Source: Paraspadella gotoi (Eukaryota; Chaetognatha). Taken from it: a DNA stretch of 64,000 bases. The position numbers and the translations under genes were made by a program. Shown in pieces: positions 34,305-47,300 of the stretch. The notes beneath the pieces are model-generated. The model did no database searches. It was given only the letters and a program-made list of their open reading frames with translations, and had not been told where the DNA came from. The stretch is from contig CM119264.1 of assembly GCA_051294375.1 (NCBI GenBank), positions 5,873,621 to 5,937,620 of the forward strand, given 5' to 3'. The number at the start of each line of letters is the position of its first letter. Within the stretch, counting starts at the first letter, position 1.

Positions 34305-37300
34305 TTATTGTAGTAAAGTAAAGTAAAGTGTTAATACATTAGCAATACTTCGCATTCTGACCTCCGAGTCTCCGTCCCGATTCATTTTCTCTTCTTCCTT
34401 TTTAATCTTTTTCGCGTTCGGACCTTGAGCGCAAGTGGCCATGTGCACCGGCCAGTGCGCCTGTTGGCAGGGGTAATCGCAGTAAGAGGTGTTCCAGCAG
34501 CAGTAAAAGATAGCCTCCTGAAGAACCAGCGAAGTTTAAACAAATAAAATTAATCTCTGTAGATTAAATTTAACGTTAAAAATAAAAATCACAGTATATG
34601 CTCCATCCAAAATGAAGACCTTGAAACACTGAGAGCACCACTGCTTTTTTTTAGTCTCCTCGACGAGAAATTTTTTCTCGTCTTCCGATCTCCGCTTGAC
34701 CTCCTCGATTTCCCGGCTCCGGTCAAGATCCCAGACGGCCTGCCACTCGGCCATCGTCAGTTCCATGTTGTGCCGTAATTCCCGCATTTCCTGCGAGTGG
34801 AAAATCAAGAAAGAGGGGCAAAGAAAGATTTTAATGTAAAGTGTTAGGGGGCGAATACTGCGTGCCTAAGAAATAAAAGTACTTTAAAAAAATACTAATT
34901 AGTAATTTAAAGATCTGATAAGTTGGAGACATATTCGTGCGGACATCGATGGACTCGAGATGAAGAAAAATTTGCAATGAACATTTTAGGAACTGTTTTT
35001 CAATAATGACCGCTTTGATTTATCCTATTTGTTACTCTGTTTACATTTCAGATAAATGAGTAAATGAATACTGTGTTCTTGGTCAGCGTCTCCCTGTCAT
35101 ATTGTCCCTCGCTCCCACCTGCTTGTGGCACCACTTGAGCTCCTGCAAGGCCTCTTCGGTTCGCCTCTCCTCTGCCTTTTCATGTTCGCCGCCTACGACA
35201 CCGTTGACGGCCGCTGGGACGCTGTTGTTGTCGGCGCTGTTGGAGGAGGATGTGGCAGAGACAAGTTCGACGACGAGGTCCTCGACGCTCGCGCGGAGTC
35301 GGTCGAGCACGCGCGCCGTCAGCGCTTCAACGCGTGCATCGATCGGAGGCGCCCGAGATGACGGAGGGGGAACTATGGAATTAGGATGAAAAGAAATTGA
35401 TAATTATTGAGGAAATGAAACATAGCTATTTAACTATTAATCATGAACGTTGAACTTACGTTGTTCGGGGGACCTTTCCCCGTTCATATGCACGTGAGAG
35501 ACGCTCGGAACGGACTCTTGCCTCGGACGCGTCGAAGTTGCAATTCTGGTCGTTGTCGTTGAATTTGATGCTTCCGGCGTTATCTCTGTCGTACCGGTGC
35601 CCTCCGAAAGCGTCGAGGGCCAAGTGGACCGGCCGACATCGATGTTTACAAGTTGAACGCGCGGTGATCGAGTTGTCGTCGTACTCATGTTAGGGGAGAC
35701 AGTCGACGAATGATTCGCAGCGTCGCCTGACACAAAATAATTGATCGTTGAAAAAGGAATTAGGATCGAAAAACAAGGAGACGAAATTAAACAAACCTTT
35801 GGAATTTATGATGTTGTTGTTGTTGTTTTTGGATCGCTTTGATCGTGTTTTGCCGACTTCGCATTCTTCATCGCTGCTCGCCGAACTGGATCGCCGTCTT
35901 TGGGAAAAAAATTATCGTCATTAACATTATTCCTCTCACCTTTACTCTGCCTAAATTATCATTCTCGATGTCATTCTCCTCTTAAAGAAACTCCCATACA
36001 TTTCCCCTAAGCCCGTGCTTGCCTCGCCGGCCTTTTTCGACGAACGTCCAACTTGCGTCCCGTGTCGATGACTAGTTTTGAATCGTTCTCCGACTCTGAC
36101 GAACCCGAAGTCGCGTCCGGCTCGTCCTCGTCTTCGTCTTCCTCGTCGTCATCGGATGGCATCGTTCTGGTCGCTGGTCGTCGTTGTCGTCGCTGTCGTC
36201 TCCCCTGAATGAAATGACGGGAAAGTAGAGAAGGGATGGAGACAGAACATTCGACGTAGCGACCGTCGCCTCACCCCGTCCTCCTCTTCGGCCTCCGACG
36301 GACGAATCCCGCGATCTTTGGCTTTTTCGATCATCTTCGCCAATTGGTCGTTGGCTTTGGGGCGCATCGGTCGCCGACTTTCCGACGATTCCATCTCTAT
36401 ACAATCATATCAGATTTTAATTAGACCGAATCCAAAGAAAGGTTAAGTGAGGTGATATTAAACGGATTTAGTTCCTTAATTAACTAAATTTTACTAATAA
36501 TTTCTCTCTTACTACAAATACATTTGGTATTTTGTTTGTGGAAACCTGCTACGTGAGCCACCTTTACCCACCGATGTTTCTACATGAAAACCCCTCCAAC
36601 ATTTTGTTTGTGGAAACCTGCTACGTCATTATCTTTGTAAGAGTGATGGAGGCCTTAAACCACCAAAGCCTGTCCAAAGTCAGGGGCAAGATAGCTTATT
36701 TATTAAATGAATAGATAAATTTTATATTGGTTGTACCAATTTCATAAACAGTAGCGCTAAAATGGGTCATATTGATATTCTATTTCCTCTGTCTCGCACC
36801 TTCCATAGGTTCTTCCTTCCCCTTTTCGTTCTCCCCTTCCTCCTTGGCCGAACCACTAGTTCCTCCTTCTCCTCCTCCCCGCTCCGCCTTCATCAACTTC
36901 TCCTGAAGGCGAACGGCAACGTTGTCCTTCCTCTTCTTCCCCTTTTCCGACAACAACTTTCCCAGCGGAAGGATGAGCTTCTCGCCCTTTTCGGCTCCCA
37001 GAGGCGCCTCGGGGTTGGAGCCTTCGAAGACGCCCGTCGGTGCGTCCTTGGAGGCGGAATCCTCCGTCTCCGGTTTGGAGAAGAGAAGAGAGTCGGGGGC
37101 GTTGTTGGGGACGGGGCTGGAGGAGGAGCGAGGACCGAGAAGGGAGCCGGAGGTGAGTGGAGCTGGGGAGTTTGACACGCGACTGGCCGTTGAGCGCTCG
37201 GGAGTCTCCTTACGCCAGGATCGCTCTCGACGCGACGTTGAGCTGAGCGATGACAACAAAAATACATTATTATTAATAAAAAAACGAACGTCATAAAAGA

Positions 37301-40300
37301 AAAACTCTCAAACCTCACCCAGCGTTCATCAGCTTACGGACTCCGAAGGAATCCTCGAAGGACGTGTTGGGCGGCCTCTTGGGAGAAGGTTCGGTCGAGG
37401 GAGGAAGGTGAGGGAAACCGGGACCCGGGAAGTGGACGAGGGGATCGAACTGTTGCTTGTGTGGCGCGAAGGAGAAGGGAGCCTTTCGTTGGCGAAGCCT
37501 GAGGGCGAGAAAAAGAGAAAGTGAGAAGATATGTAACAAACGTGACGTGAAAGGCCACAGCCTGCTCCCATCATCACTTGTTAACGTGTTGTTGGAGCTC
37601 CTCCAAGGCGACGTCGAGACCCGCCGCTTTTTTTCTGTTCTTGTTAGAAACGGGCATATCCTCCGAAAGGTCGTAACACTGGTTGGTCGGCACCCAAGCC
37701 CGATCGTGGGCACCGAAAAATCGACAGTCCACCTGACCATTGTGTTCCCGAACGGCCTTAGCCGGCCAAAAGGGGAACCCCTTTAATTTGGCCCATACGA
37801 GAGGGTGTAATCTAAAAATAGAAGGATAAAGAAATGACTACTAATGAGGGTACGCATCGAAATATCTCGACAAACAACAAACAAATAAACATACAAATCA
37901 TACAAGCCAACGATTTTGTCAAAACAGCACGGAGAAACTCGCCTAGAACATGGCTCGACGAACCAGCTGCCGGCCGGGTGTTGAACTGCGTTCAAGTAGC
38001 ACTCAGGACAAACGTCTATTTCTTGCATCTCCACTTTGCAAATCTTCACTATCTGCGGTTGAGAATGCAAAAGGTTTGATTTTAGTAAAGGCGTCAACGC
38101 CCCGTTATATCCCAATGCATTCGACCTGACGGGCGACGCTGGTCAGTTTGTTTGAAGACCCATTGTAGACGATGCAATTGTGAAGAATCCACTTGACATC
38201 GGCGAGGAAGGCCTCCGTCGACCCGTAGACTTTGTTGTTGAGATTTTTTTCGATCGTCCCGAGATCCATCGGGGAAATTATAAAGTCTTTATAATCGGGA
38301 GCCTGGCCGGAGGGGAGGCGCAGTAGGGAAAGTTAGGGAAAAACAAAATATTGGGGCGGGGACGGGAAGTGAGATGAGCTGATGAGATCGACGGATACAC
38401 GCGATAAAAAAAACAGAATTTCGACACAAAGATATAGTTTTATATGATTTATGCTTTATTGAATAGAACTATGTATTACTTTAAATAAGCATTTATGAAT
38501 TTCGGAATATCTTTGTCGATTAAGGTCATTGGGATGTTCCTCAATCCATAAAATAATTTTCGCAAAAAGAATCAATAGATGTATTTCGTATCATTCAGGA
38601 AACTAACTTTTCTTAACAACCGAAAGAACTATCGAAAGATCTGTTGTTCCCGAAGAATGCAGCTGAATTCACTAGTTACGTCTTAAGAACATTCTCGTAA
38701 TTTAGTTTATCAATTCCGATCGAAAATCTACAAAAATGATAAATTAAAACGTATAATCGAATATTCTACCTAATTATCTCGAACCGAAAGCAGGAGAAAA
38801 ACAATAACGATCCTTTACGTTAACTTGCCCGATATGAGCTCTTTGTTGTGCTATATGGCCACAAACGTGGGCGGCACTGGATATCAAATGAATCAACGTT
38901 TTGTGCTTTAAAAATTTATAATTAAGATACTAAATTAGAAGAGGAAAAATTTCAGAGGCACTTCCCACCTGAGTCTCGTCGACAGGCTTCCGAAAAGGCT
39001 CGCTGCCTGGATTCTCCGTCATGCGAGACAGAGCGTAGCGGAGCATCGTGGTCAGCTGATCCATGTTGACGGAGGCCAAGGCCGACGAGCGACTGTCAAT
39101 GCACTCGGCGTCCGTAATACGCTGGCACTCTGAAGCGGTTGGGGGGGGGGTTGGAGTTGTAAAAAAGAAAATTATTCATATTTCTCTCTCTCTCTCTCTC
39201 TCTCTCCACCTGGACAAATCCATTCGCTGGCGTTGGGTTCTTGCGAAAGTCCGAGGCACTTTGGGTGGTAGACTCGAGGGCAGACTTCGCAGCAAACCAT
39301 GTTGCCTTCTTTGTGACATTCCCAGCAGTAGTTGTCGTTCTCTTCCTTGGTCGATGACGAGGAAGACTGAGTCGTGACTGCCGGGGCGCGTAACAAGACC
39401 GGTTTTCTGGGAAATCGAAAGAGAGAGAGAATATACTTAAAAGCTGAGCAAAAAAGGAAGAAAATAATAAAAAAAAACAAAAACAAAAAGACAAAATCTA
39501 TGACGTATGTAAAACGCAGAAAGGAACCCCCACTTCCCCCCCCCAAAAGGGGAGAAATCGAAGATCGCAACATGCAGGACGATACTCACTCTTTTGTCAG
39601 CGTTTTGGGTAAGGCAGCGTCGGTTTTCGTTTTTCTCGAATTAGCATTGAGAGAATTTGGGGCTTTGTCTCTGACGGGCGACGGTTGGCCGACAGTGACG
39701 CCGGAAAAGTGCGCCGCATCTTTCGACTCCGCCGGATGATCAACGACTGGAGCGACATCGGCGACATGAGCGAGGGAATCGTTTTCATCACAGACGGATC
39801 CGACGTTGTCCTCGACGGCGTCATAGTTTTCTTCTTCTTCTTCCTCTTCTTCATCCTCGTTATCATCGTCGTCGTTGTCGTCCCCCAACGTGTCGCAAGT
39901 GGACCCGCCGTCGTCCTCGGCCGTCTCCGTCGACTCGGACTGCGACACGAGGATCGGGGCGAGCTCCTTCCCGTCATCCTCAACGGCGTCGTCATCAATT
40001 CCTTCCGACGCCAGCGTGGCGTCCCCCTCGACGTCCACCACTCCTGATTCTGCCTCTTCATCCTCCTCCCCATCGTTCTCCGCCGGAGCGGGATCGGAAA
40101 CGTCCGCCATGACAGCGTCGCTGCCGGGGAATTCGTCAGAATCGTTCAGAATAGGTTCTTCGTCTTCGTCTTTGGAATCTTCGAGAATTCTCTCATCCTC
40201 CTCCACCTCTTCTACCTCGTCTCCATCCTCCAAGACCTCCCCGACCCGCCCGGCTCGGTCCTCCGCCTCGCTGTCCCCGTCCTTGATCTCCCCTTCCTCC

Positions 40301-40491
40301 CTCTCCTCCTCTTCCGTCATCAAGAGTTTGTCCTCCTCCTCTTTGGAGAAATCCTCGAACTCGATTCCGTCCTCGACGTCGAGCCCGTCCTCCTCGTCCT
40401 CCATCGAGGTCGGCGGGCAACGGCGCCCGCCCTTATCGTCCTCCATCGAGGAAGGCGGGCAACGGCGCCCGCCCTTCTCACCCGCGTTCAT
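34305..40491 (-). CDS. ZMYND8: ZMYND8-like chromatin reader (PHD-bromo-PWWP-MYND)
   Basis: Fifteen exons (high to low): 40491-39590, 39406-39210, 39129-38969, 38302-38126, 38052-37943, 37811-37578, 37498-37319, 37242-36800, 36396-36275, 36204-36023, 35897-35797, 35726-35460, 35372-35119, 34790-34620 and 34517-34305. Total 3714 nt (1237 residues, near the human length). Order: an acidic ~300-residue N-terminus; PHD finger ([19 protein letters not shown]); bromodomain ([13 protein letters not shown]); PWWP ([16 protein letters not shown]); disordered middle with [12 protein letters not shown]; coiled coil; MYND zinc finger ([15 protein letters not shown]). The family reads acetyl/methyl histone marks and recruits corepressors. 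Two introns use GC donors (after 37943 and 36023). The last 15 or so codons and the stop at 34305 are uncertain, since GAG|GTCAGA at 34357 could be a donor. Confidence 0.92.
36632..36745 (+). repeat. Dispersed repeat, copy 2
   Basis: Same-orientation relative of 20640-20745 (AGAGTGATGGAGGCCTTAAA, then TTATTAAATGAATAGATAA). It lies in a ZMYND8-like intron. Just upstream, TTTTGTTTGTGGAAACCTGC occurs twice (36530 and 36603), a short direct repeat. Confidence 0.5.
38303..38968. other. ZMYND8-like intron 3
   Basis: AT-rich intron of 666 bp between the two bromodomain exons. No further feature is seen. Confidence 0.6.
40401..40485. repeat. Duplicated 45-bp coding unit in ZMYND8-like exon 1
   Basis: Two near-identical units encode [14 protein letters not shown] and [14 protein letters not shown] in tandem near the N-terminus. 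It keeps frame and seems a recent local duplication. Confidence 0.7.
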
Positions 40492-40582
40492 TCCGCTCGT
40501 CGTTGGATCGGGACAGAGGCGGACGTCCTTCCCGGCATTTACGAGTCGGTAAGGAAAAAGATGTTTTATTAATTACGTATAA

Positions 40583-40584
40583 CT
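40583..40584 (-). promoter_or_regulatory. Splice acceptor upstream of ZMYND8-like start (trans-splice candidate)
   Basis: On the minus strand ATATTCTTTTTTTTTAG ends here, 91 bases before the ATG at 40491. The nearest upstream gene (ATOX1) ends at 40909, so only about 320 bases could hold a 5' exon. I infer a spliced-leader acceptor or, less likely, a short 5' UTR intron. Confidence 0.45.
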
Positions 40585-40908
40585 AAAAAAAAAGAATATA
40601 GCAAGTAAAGCGGGACTAGTTAGTTTATTGCACTTAAAATTCCCCAAAAAGTGCAATAAATAAGAAAGAAAAATCACTGTCGATAGGAAAAAAAGGAATT
40701 TAATAATTAAAAACTCGACTTAATTATCATCCATCTAAAGCGATCACAGCTGATTTTTAAAAAAAATAAACATACGCTCCGTGAAAATATAACAGTACCA
40801 AAAAATATCCCATTCACCCTTTCACCATAGAAATAGAAAAATTAAAAATTAAAAACGAATTAGTTTTTGAAAGCCTTTCGACTTCCGGCCAACCATCGGA
40901 AAGTCGGT

Positions 40909-41272
40909 TCAGGAGGCCAGCCCGACATATTTGACTTCCTTGCCCGACTTTTTCAGCGCGGCCATCATCTCATCTACGGACATACTGCTCGACGTAATCT
41001 TCACCTCTTGGTTTACGAGATCGACGGCGAAATCCTCGAGTTTCTCTCCTGAGAAACGGAAGTTTTCATGCTACATTATTTTTCTTATAAAAGTTATTAT
41101 TATATCTAGTTCTAAATGTTACTTTTATTTTTTATCAACTTAACAGCGATAAGTAAAATGACTAAAAAAAATACTAAATAGGCTAACCTTTGAACTTATT
41201 GAGAATTCGCTCAACAGCGCCCGAGCATCCTCCGCAAGTCATCGCGACGTTAAACAAGTGTGTTTGAGACAT
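40909..41272 (-). CDS. ATOX1: Copper chaperone ATOX1 (ATX1)
   Basis: Two exons, 41272-41188 and 41048-40909, joined in phase 1, give 74 residues, the normal length. MTCGGCSGAV near the N-terminus is the MTCxGC copper-binding motif of the HMA fold. The C-terminal part GKEVKYVGLAS carries the conserved lysine region. The protein carries Cu(I) in the cytosol to P-type ATPases of the secretory pathway. The start lies only 117 bases after the BOD1L1-like stop, and a strong acceptor sits 22 bases before the ATG, so it may be a downstream gene of a polycistronic unit. Confidence 0.95.
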
Positions 41273-41294
41273 ATTAGGGAATAAAGATTTTAAT

Positions 41295-41296
41295 CT
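41295..41296 (-). promoter_or_regulatory. Splice acceptor upstream of ATOX1 start (trans-splice candidate)
   Basis: A pure T run ending in TTTTTTTTTTTTTAG (minus strand) lies 22 bases before the ATOX1 ATG and about 93 bases after the BOD1L1-like stop. No room exists for a separate 5' exon, which is why I read it as an outron acceptor. Confidence 0.55.
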
Positions 41297-41389
41297 AAAA
41301 AAAAAAAAAAATTTCAGATTCACAGTAGAAACATATAAAAAATATTTCGTAATAAAAAAAGAAGTTGGAGAAATGACTTCTCTCGGTCA

Positions 41390-44300
41390 TCAGCGTCTCG
41401 ATCGCTTCGTAGGAAGCGAAGTGATAAAATCGTCGTCCTGTTTGACTTTTCTCGCTCTGCCCGATTGTCGGACGGGAGTGACCACGGGAACGGGCGAGTT
41501 CTCTTTTCTAGCCTTCGGTCGGCCGAGTTTGTTTTTGGAGTCGATGGGCGCCGCGTCAGCCCCCGCGTCAGCATCACGGACGGCTGAAGAAGGTCTTTCC
41601 GCGATGGCCGAAGAATGCTCGGCGTCGGGGGGGATTTGTGATTCGATCGACGAACAGAGTTCCGGGTTGGGGGTAATCGGATGAGGTCGAAAAGCTCCGG
41701 CTTCGGACTCGAGATTTGATTGTGGACTAGTTGAGTGTTTCTCCTCGGCAGAGATCGGCTCATTTTCAGTCGGGTTATCTTCCCTCGTCAAAACTTGTTC
41801 AAAATGAAGATCTTCCGCGGCAATCGGAGCGGATCCTTCCTTCGCGGGGAGATTCAATTGCGAATGAGAGGATTCGTCATTAGCAGCGCCGGTCGAGGAT
41901 TCGCTTTTTAAATGGACGAAGCTTTCTCCCTTGGTATCGGTGTGCATTGGCCCTTCGTCTTCGCGGACAAGAAGCAACGACTCTGATTCATTTGAATATT
42001 TTTTATCCGGTGAGTTTTGTCCCAGTAGAGCGTCATCGGCCAAATTACAATCCTCCGGTAATCGCGAGAAATGGTCGTGACGTTCTTCGTTCAACGAAAC
42101 ATTATCAGAATCGGAAGTAACTTCCATTTTAGAACCCTCCACTTGCCCCGGGCGACAGAAAGATCCCACATTAGGTGAAACTCGTTGATTTTGTGACTCG
42201 TATTCAGGAGGATTCTCTTCAACGTTCTCCCTGACGATCTCGAACTGTGTCTGTGAAGAAGTCGCTTTACACTCGGAAAAATCAATTTTAGATTTAGGTA
42301 AGCAGCTCGTTTGAACCTCTGCCGAATCTTTTTGAAAGGATTCGACTCTCGATTGGTCGATACTGGCACCTTCACTGACAGTCGTTTCAATGGAGGAAAA
42401 ATGAGAAGGATTTTCGAAATCGCCGAACTCATTCTCTTCATTTCTCGAAAAGTTTTCATTGCAAAAAGATTCGACTGGTTTTTGCATCAAAGCCTCGCCT
42501 TCCGCAACGACGGGCGGCCTCTCGGCGAGTTCATTTGCTTCTTCCTCTAAGGACGGCTTCTCATGGAGTTTGTTTTTTTCCGGGTCTTCTTCTATCAATG
42601 AAGACCTGTCTTTGTAATCCTTGATTACCGAAATCGGCGGTTCCTCATTACAATTATCATTATCACAGGCATCGACGATTTTTTTATTATTTTGAATCAA
42701 TTCTTTCGACAGAGATGAGTCAGAATCTGCCTCTCTTTCATGAATATTTTTGTCGCTATCACTCACTTGGATGATATTTTTTTGGCCGATTGATTTGTCA
42801 AAGTTCATGACTGTGGGTTCGACAATGGTCACTGCTTCGGAGATTTCGCTTTTTTTAGTGTTAGACCCAGGATTTGTTAAGACGACTTCTTGACAGATCC
42901 GAAAATTAATTCCCGTTCTATCAAATTTTTCATTTTCTTCTACTTTTAAATCGTTACTTTCTAAAGATTGGCTCGAGATGTTTAAATCTTTCTCGACAGA
43001 TTCACAAGAATCCCTCGTTAACGAATTCTGAAGCTCCGTCTTGGAGACTTCTCCTTCGTCATAGTCGACTGCGGAGACGTTAATGCCTGCCTCGTTGGAG
43101 ACTTCATTTTCGACTCGCAATGAAACTTTAATGTTGGGAAATTTTTTATCAGTTTCGTCTTCGGAAATATTTTGTCCCATTTTCTGATTCTTTTCTACCG
43201 ACTTTTCTTCCTCCTCCTCCTTCTCCGATTTAACTTCGCCCAGACCTATTTCCATTTCATTTTTCTTTTCATCTGATTCTTCGGCCTGGCCGCTCGTCTC
43301 TCTCTGTCGTTCGGCTTCTTCGGCAAGAATGGAGGCGGGACTTTTAGGAATCTTACAGGACTCGGAATTTTTCTCCTCGAATAGTCGGGGTTCTCCGTAC
43401 AAGACTTTCGCCCGCTTCAAAATCCCGCTGAGTGCCATGCGGTATTTGACGGAACCAATGGTCTCTTCTTCACTGGCCGAGGATTCTACCTCGCCCTCGC
43501 TCGCCGCAGACGGTTCTTCCGCCTCGTCCTCATTCGTCTTAGTCTCTTCCTCCCTTTCTTCTCCTTCTTCGGGCTTCTGGTGAATGATCCCCTCCTCCTC
43601 TCCCGTCCATTCCTCGTCGACTTCCCCGTCCTCCCAACATTCGTCGTCGGACACGATCTCCTCCACCTGAGGCTCCTCCTCCTCCGCAGCAGTTTCGGGC
43701 GTCAAACTGCGACGCCTCTTCCACAGATTGGATTGTTCGTCGAGCACTTTGACCGGCTTTCGGACTATTAACTGTTTCTCGACGTAAGTGGCGAAGTCGA
43801 CGATGACATCCCGGCGTAGAAGCGGGTCGGGTTCCGGCTTTTCCTTCGGAGAATCGCGCGCAGTGGGCGAGATGCTCTTTCTCCGCCGATAAAAGATTCG
43901 GCGGTCGTCGTCCGGCAACGGTTTTCTTCTATCCGTGATTTTCTTGACGGGCGAGGATTCTGGTTCCGAGGAAAGAGGATACTTGCCTTCCCTCGCCGCC
44001 CTCCGACGGTCGCGCTCCTCCATCCAGAGCCTGTGTTGTCGCTTCTGTTCGTCGGTGTCATCTTCGGACCGCTTCACGTAGAGAATGCCAGTCTCTTCGC
44101 TCTCAAAAGGCGGAGGAGGAAGAGGAGGCGGTGGAGCAGTCGCCTTTTCAACCGCATCTTTTGCATCATTTTTTTTATCGTCATCATCTTCATCTTCGTC
44201 GTCGTCCTCTATTTCTCCTTCGCTCACTTCTCGAGACGACGGTTTCGTTCCTTGAGAAGAATCTTTAACCGGAGATTCCTCATCTTCGTCGGAAGAGGAA

Positions 44301-47300
44301 GACGAAGACGACGAAGAGGAGGACGAGGAAGAAGAGGAATCTTCATCGGACTCTTTTTTAGACTTCGGTGTCGTCGGCTTAGGACGTTCAATCGAAATTA
44401 GTTTGCCCAACTCCTCGTCCCCGCTTGAGATGTCCTCCAAATTGGAGGAGCGACCCTCATCGCTCAACATTGACCCGCGAGGAGACAATCCCGGCGGCGG
44501 CATTGGCATCGGCGGTGGAGGCACCGAGGGTAGCGCTGGTGCCAAAGGCGCTCGCTTTTTCGGCGGCGAGGCCGAGCGACGTCGATCGGCGGGGGATAGA
44601 GATCTTTTGCGCTTTGGCGCCTGCGGTGAGGGCGTTCTCCGCTTGTAGAGCGGCCGCGGGGAAGGCGTTCGCCGCCGGGGTCGGGACGGAGACGAGGTAG
44701 CACCTTTTATCGTCGGATCATCTCTAGGCGAGGGCGGGCGCCCGGCATGGCGATACCGGGATTGCGGCGACGGAGTACGGGGTTGCGTTCTTTCTTTACT
44801 TTGAGAAGGATATTCTTTTTCGTGAGTGTGGTATTCCTTTTCGCGAGCGGGGTATTCCTTTTCGCGAGCGGGGTATTCCTTTTCGCGAGCGGGGTATTCC
44901 TTTTCGCGAGCGGTGTATTCCTTTTCGCGAGTGGGGTATTCTTTTTCGCGAGGAACATACTTCTTATCGCGAGTGCTTAATTCTTTTTCCCTAGAAGCAT
45001 AATCCTTTTCACGATGATAATAATACTCTTTCTCTCTGGCGCCGTAATCCTTTTCGCGATGCGGGTATTCTTTCAGCTGGGCATAGTCTTTCTCTCGTGT
45101 GACGAAATCATCGCGGAGAATCGTGGGAGGAGTAGAGGGGCGTTTTGACGGACTAGGCGACCCGCCTCTCCGATGCCCCAGAGGATAATCTCTTCCTCCG
45201 GAAGAGGAGAGGGAAGGGCCGAGAGGCGCGGGCGGCGATCCTTTATCGGCCTGAAACATCCTGGCCTTGTCCACCAAGTTGCTGCGGACGATTCGGGCCA
45301 AAGGATCGCGATCCCGTTTCCGCGCATCCTCGTCGTCGGCCTCCATTCTTGATGATTCTTTATAGGGCGACGATCCATGGGTACGTTGAAGCTTTTCTCG
45401 CCGATCTCGCTCCGACGGTAATTCGCCGGTGCTCTTGATGGCAGGGCGGGGCGACGCGGATGGGCGGATGACTTTTTCCTCCCGTTGTGATGGCGGCGTT
45501 TGCACGCTCTGACGAGGCGGAGTAAATGCTTCAGAGTTGGACTTTGTCTCCGCATCAACTCGGCGTCGATCGATTTCGCCGGGAACAAAGAGCGGCGCTG
45601 AAAGTTTCTTCGGCGTTGGCGAACGCGACTTGGTTCGGCTGCGCGATCTGAGTTCTGGGGTCCCCGGCGGAGTCCGCGGTCCGGACACCGATGATGAGGG
45701 CGGTGGTGTTCGAGGGCCTTCGCGAGAGCGGGAGAAAACTCTCGCCGGGATTCTCGGCGGCGTTTTGGGTGGCGTTTTCGATCCTTTAGTTGTGACGAGA
45801 GGCGAGATCTTGGGAGATTCTCGCGATCGAGACTCCAGGCTCCGGCCGATGCTTTTCTCTAAGTCGGAATCGACTGCTTCATCAGTTGATTCGTCGTCTA
45901 TGATGTATCGATCATCGAGAAAAGAATGCCGAGAGGATTTGTCATTGAAGATTGTCTCGAAGGCACCGTTGTCGTACCTCTGGTTGCGCTGCCTCGATCT
46001 TCTCAGCACCATCCTTTCCATGATCTTCTGCTCCCTAACTTCCGTCTTTTTCTCTGCCTTACTCTTTTTCGGCGATCGCTCGCTGTTTCGCGACGTGGAG
46101 CTGGCAGAATCGGCGTTCTCCTGCGTTCCGCCGCTCGATTCCAACGCGCGTTGACGGCGACGCTCCTCCAACTCCTCTCGTCTCTTCTTCCTCCTCAACG
46201 CCCGCTCCTCCTTTTCCTTTGGCTTCAATTTGATCTTGTCCCTGCGTGTCTTGGTCGAGGCGACGCTACCGCTGGCGTCCTCGTAATCGTCGTCGCTGCC
46301 GCCTTCCGAATCTCGTCGAGGCTTCTTCCGATTCAAAACTTTCCTCCTCTCTCCTTCTCTCATTCCTCTTCTTTCCCCTCTGCCCTCCTCATCCTCGTCC
46401 TCTTCCGTAAAGTCGCTCAACGAGAGATCGGACGTGTGAACGCTGGAGACGCTAATTTCGCTCATGAACTCGCTCAGGTCGTCCTCGGACATATTCTCCC
46501 AAGCGAATTTATATTCCTTGTGCGACGGGGCGAAAGCGGACAATTCATTTCTCTCATCCTTGGGTAGCGCTTCCAGCTCGGTCTTCCTACATTCCCTCGC
46601 GGCAAAACAGTCGACTTTTAGGTTGGACTCTATTTCTTCTTTCAAAGTTCCCCTCTCAGTGGTCGTTTTAACCAAGCCGACTTTTACATCCGGCTCTTTA
46701 GCTTTTACTGCGTCTATCTCAGCTTTGACCGCTGAGGATGGCGCCGGACTGCCATCTTTGTTCTCGGAGTTTTCAGCCGGTGGCATTGGCGCCGTTTCAG
46801 GTTCAGGAGGCAACGGAGCATCCGGTGCGGGAGGAGGTCCAGAAGGCGGTACAGAAGGCGGTCCAGAAGGTGGCCCGGAATGTGGCCCGGAAGCCGGCCA
46901 AGCACCCCAAAGACCCCAGGCGCCGGGCATCTGGGGTGGCATGCCTGGGACCCAGGGAGTCATGCCTGGAGGGTACATGCCCCAAGTTGGAGGCATGGAA
47001 TAAGGATATCCAGAATAGCCTGGTTGGCTCGGCAGGGGAGGGGCTCCCGAGGGGGGAGGAGGAATTGAATCAAGAGAGAGGTTCGGGGGAACAGGGGGCG
47101 GGGGCGGCAATGGAGGAACATGGCCAGGTGGTGGCGGGGCGTCTAACGGACCATACGCGCCGGGCGGCGGCCCGGTGGGTGGAATTAACGTCCCAGTGGG
47201 AGCAGAAGAAAGATTTGAAGTCGGCGGTGGAGGGCCGCAATCGAGGCCAAGAAACTCATAGGTGATCTCTTTGATTTTTGGTCGGAAGACAGTTGCTTTT

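Noticed and set aside
39875-40552. Long plus-strand serine-rich open frame
   Set aside because: Antisense shadow of the acidic N-terminus of ZMYND8: GAC/GAG codons read backwards as serine and leucine codons.
45537-47265. Several plus-strand open frames of 170-210 codons
   Set aside because: Antisense to the BOD1L1-like exon, with low-complexity composition and no family resemblance.
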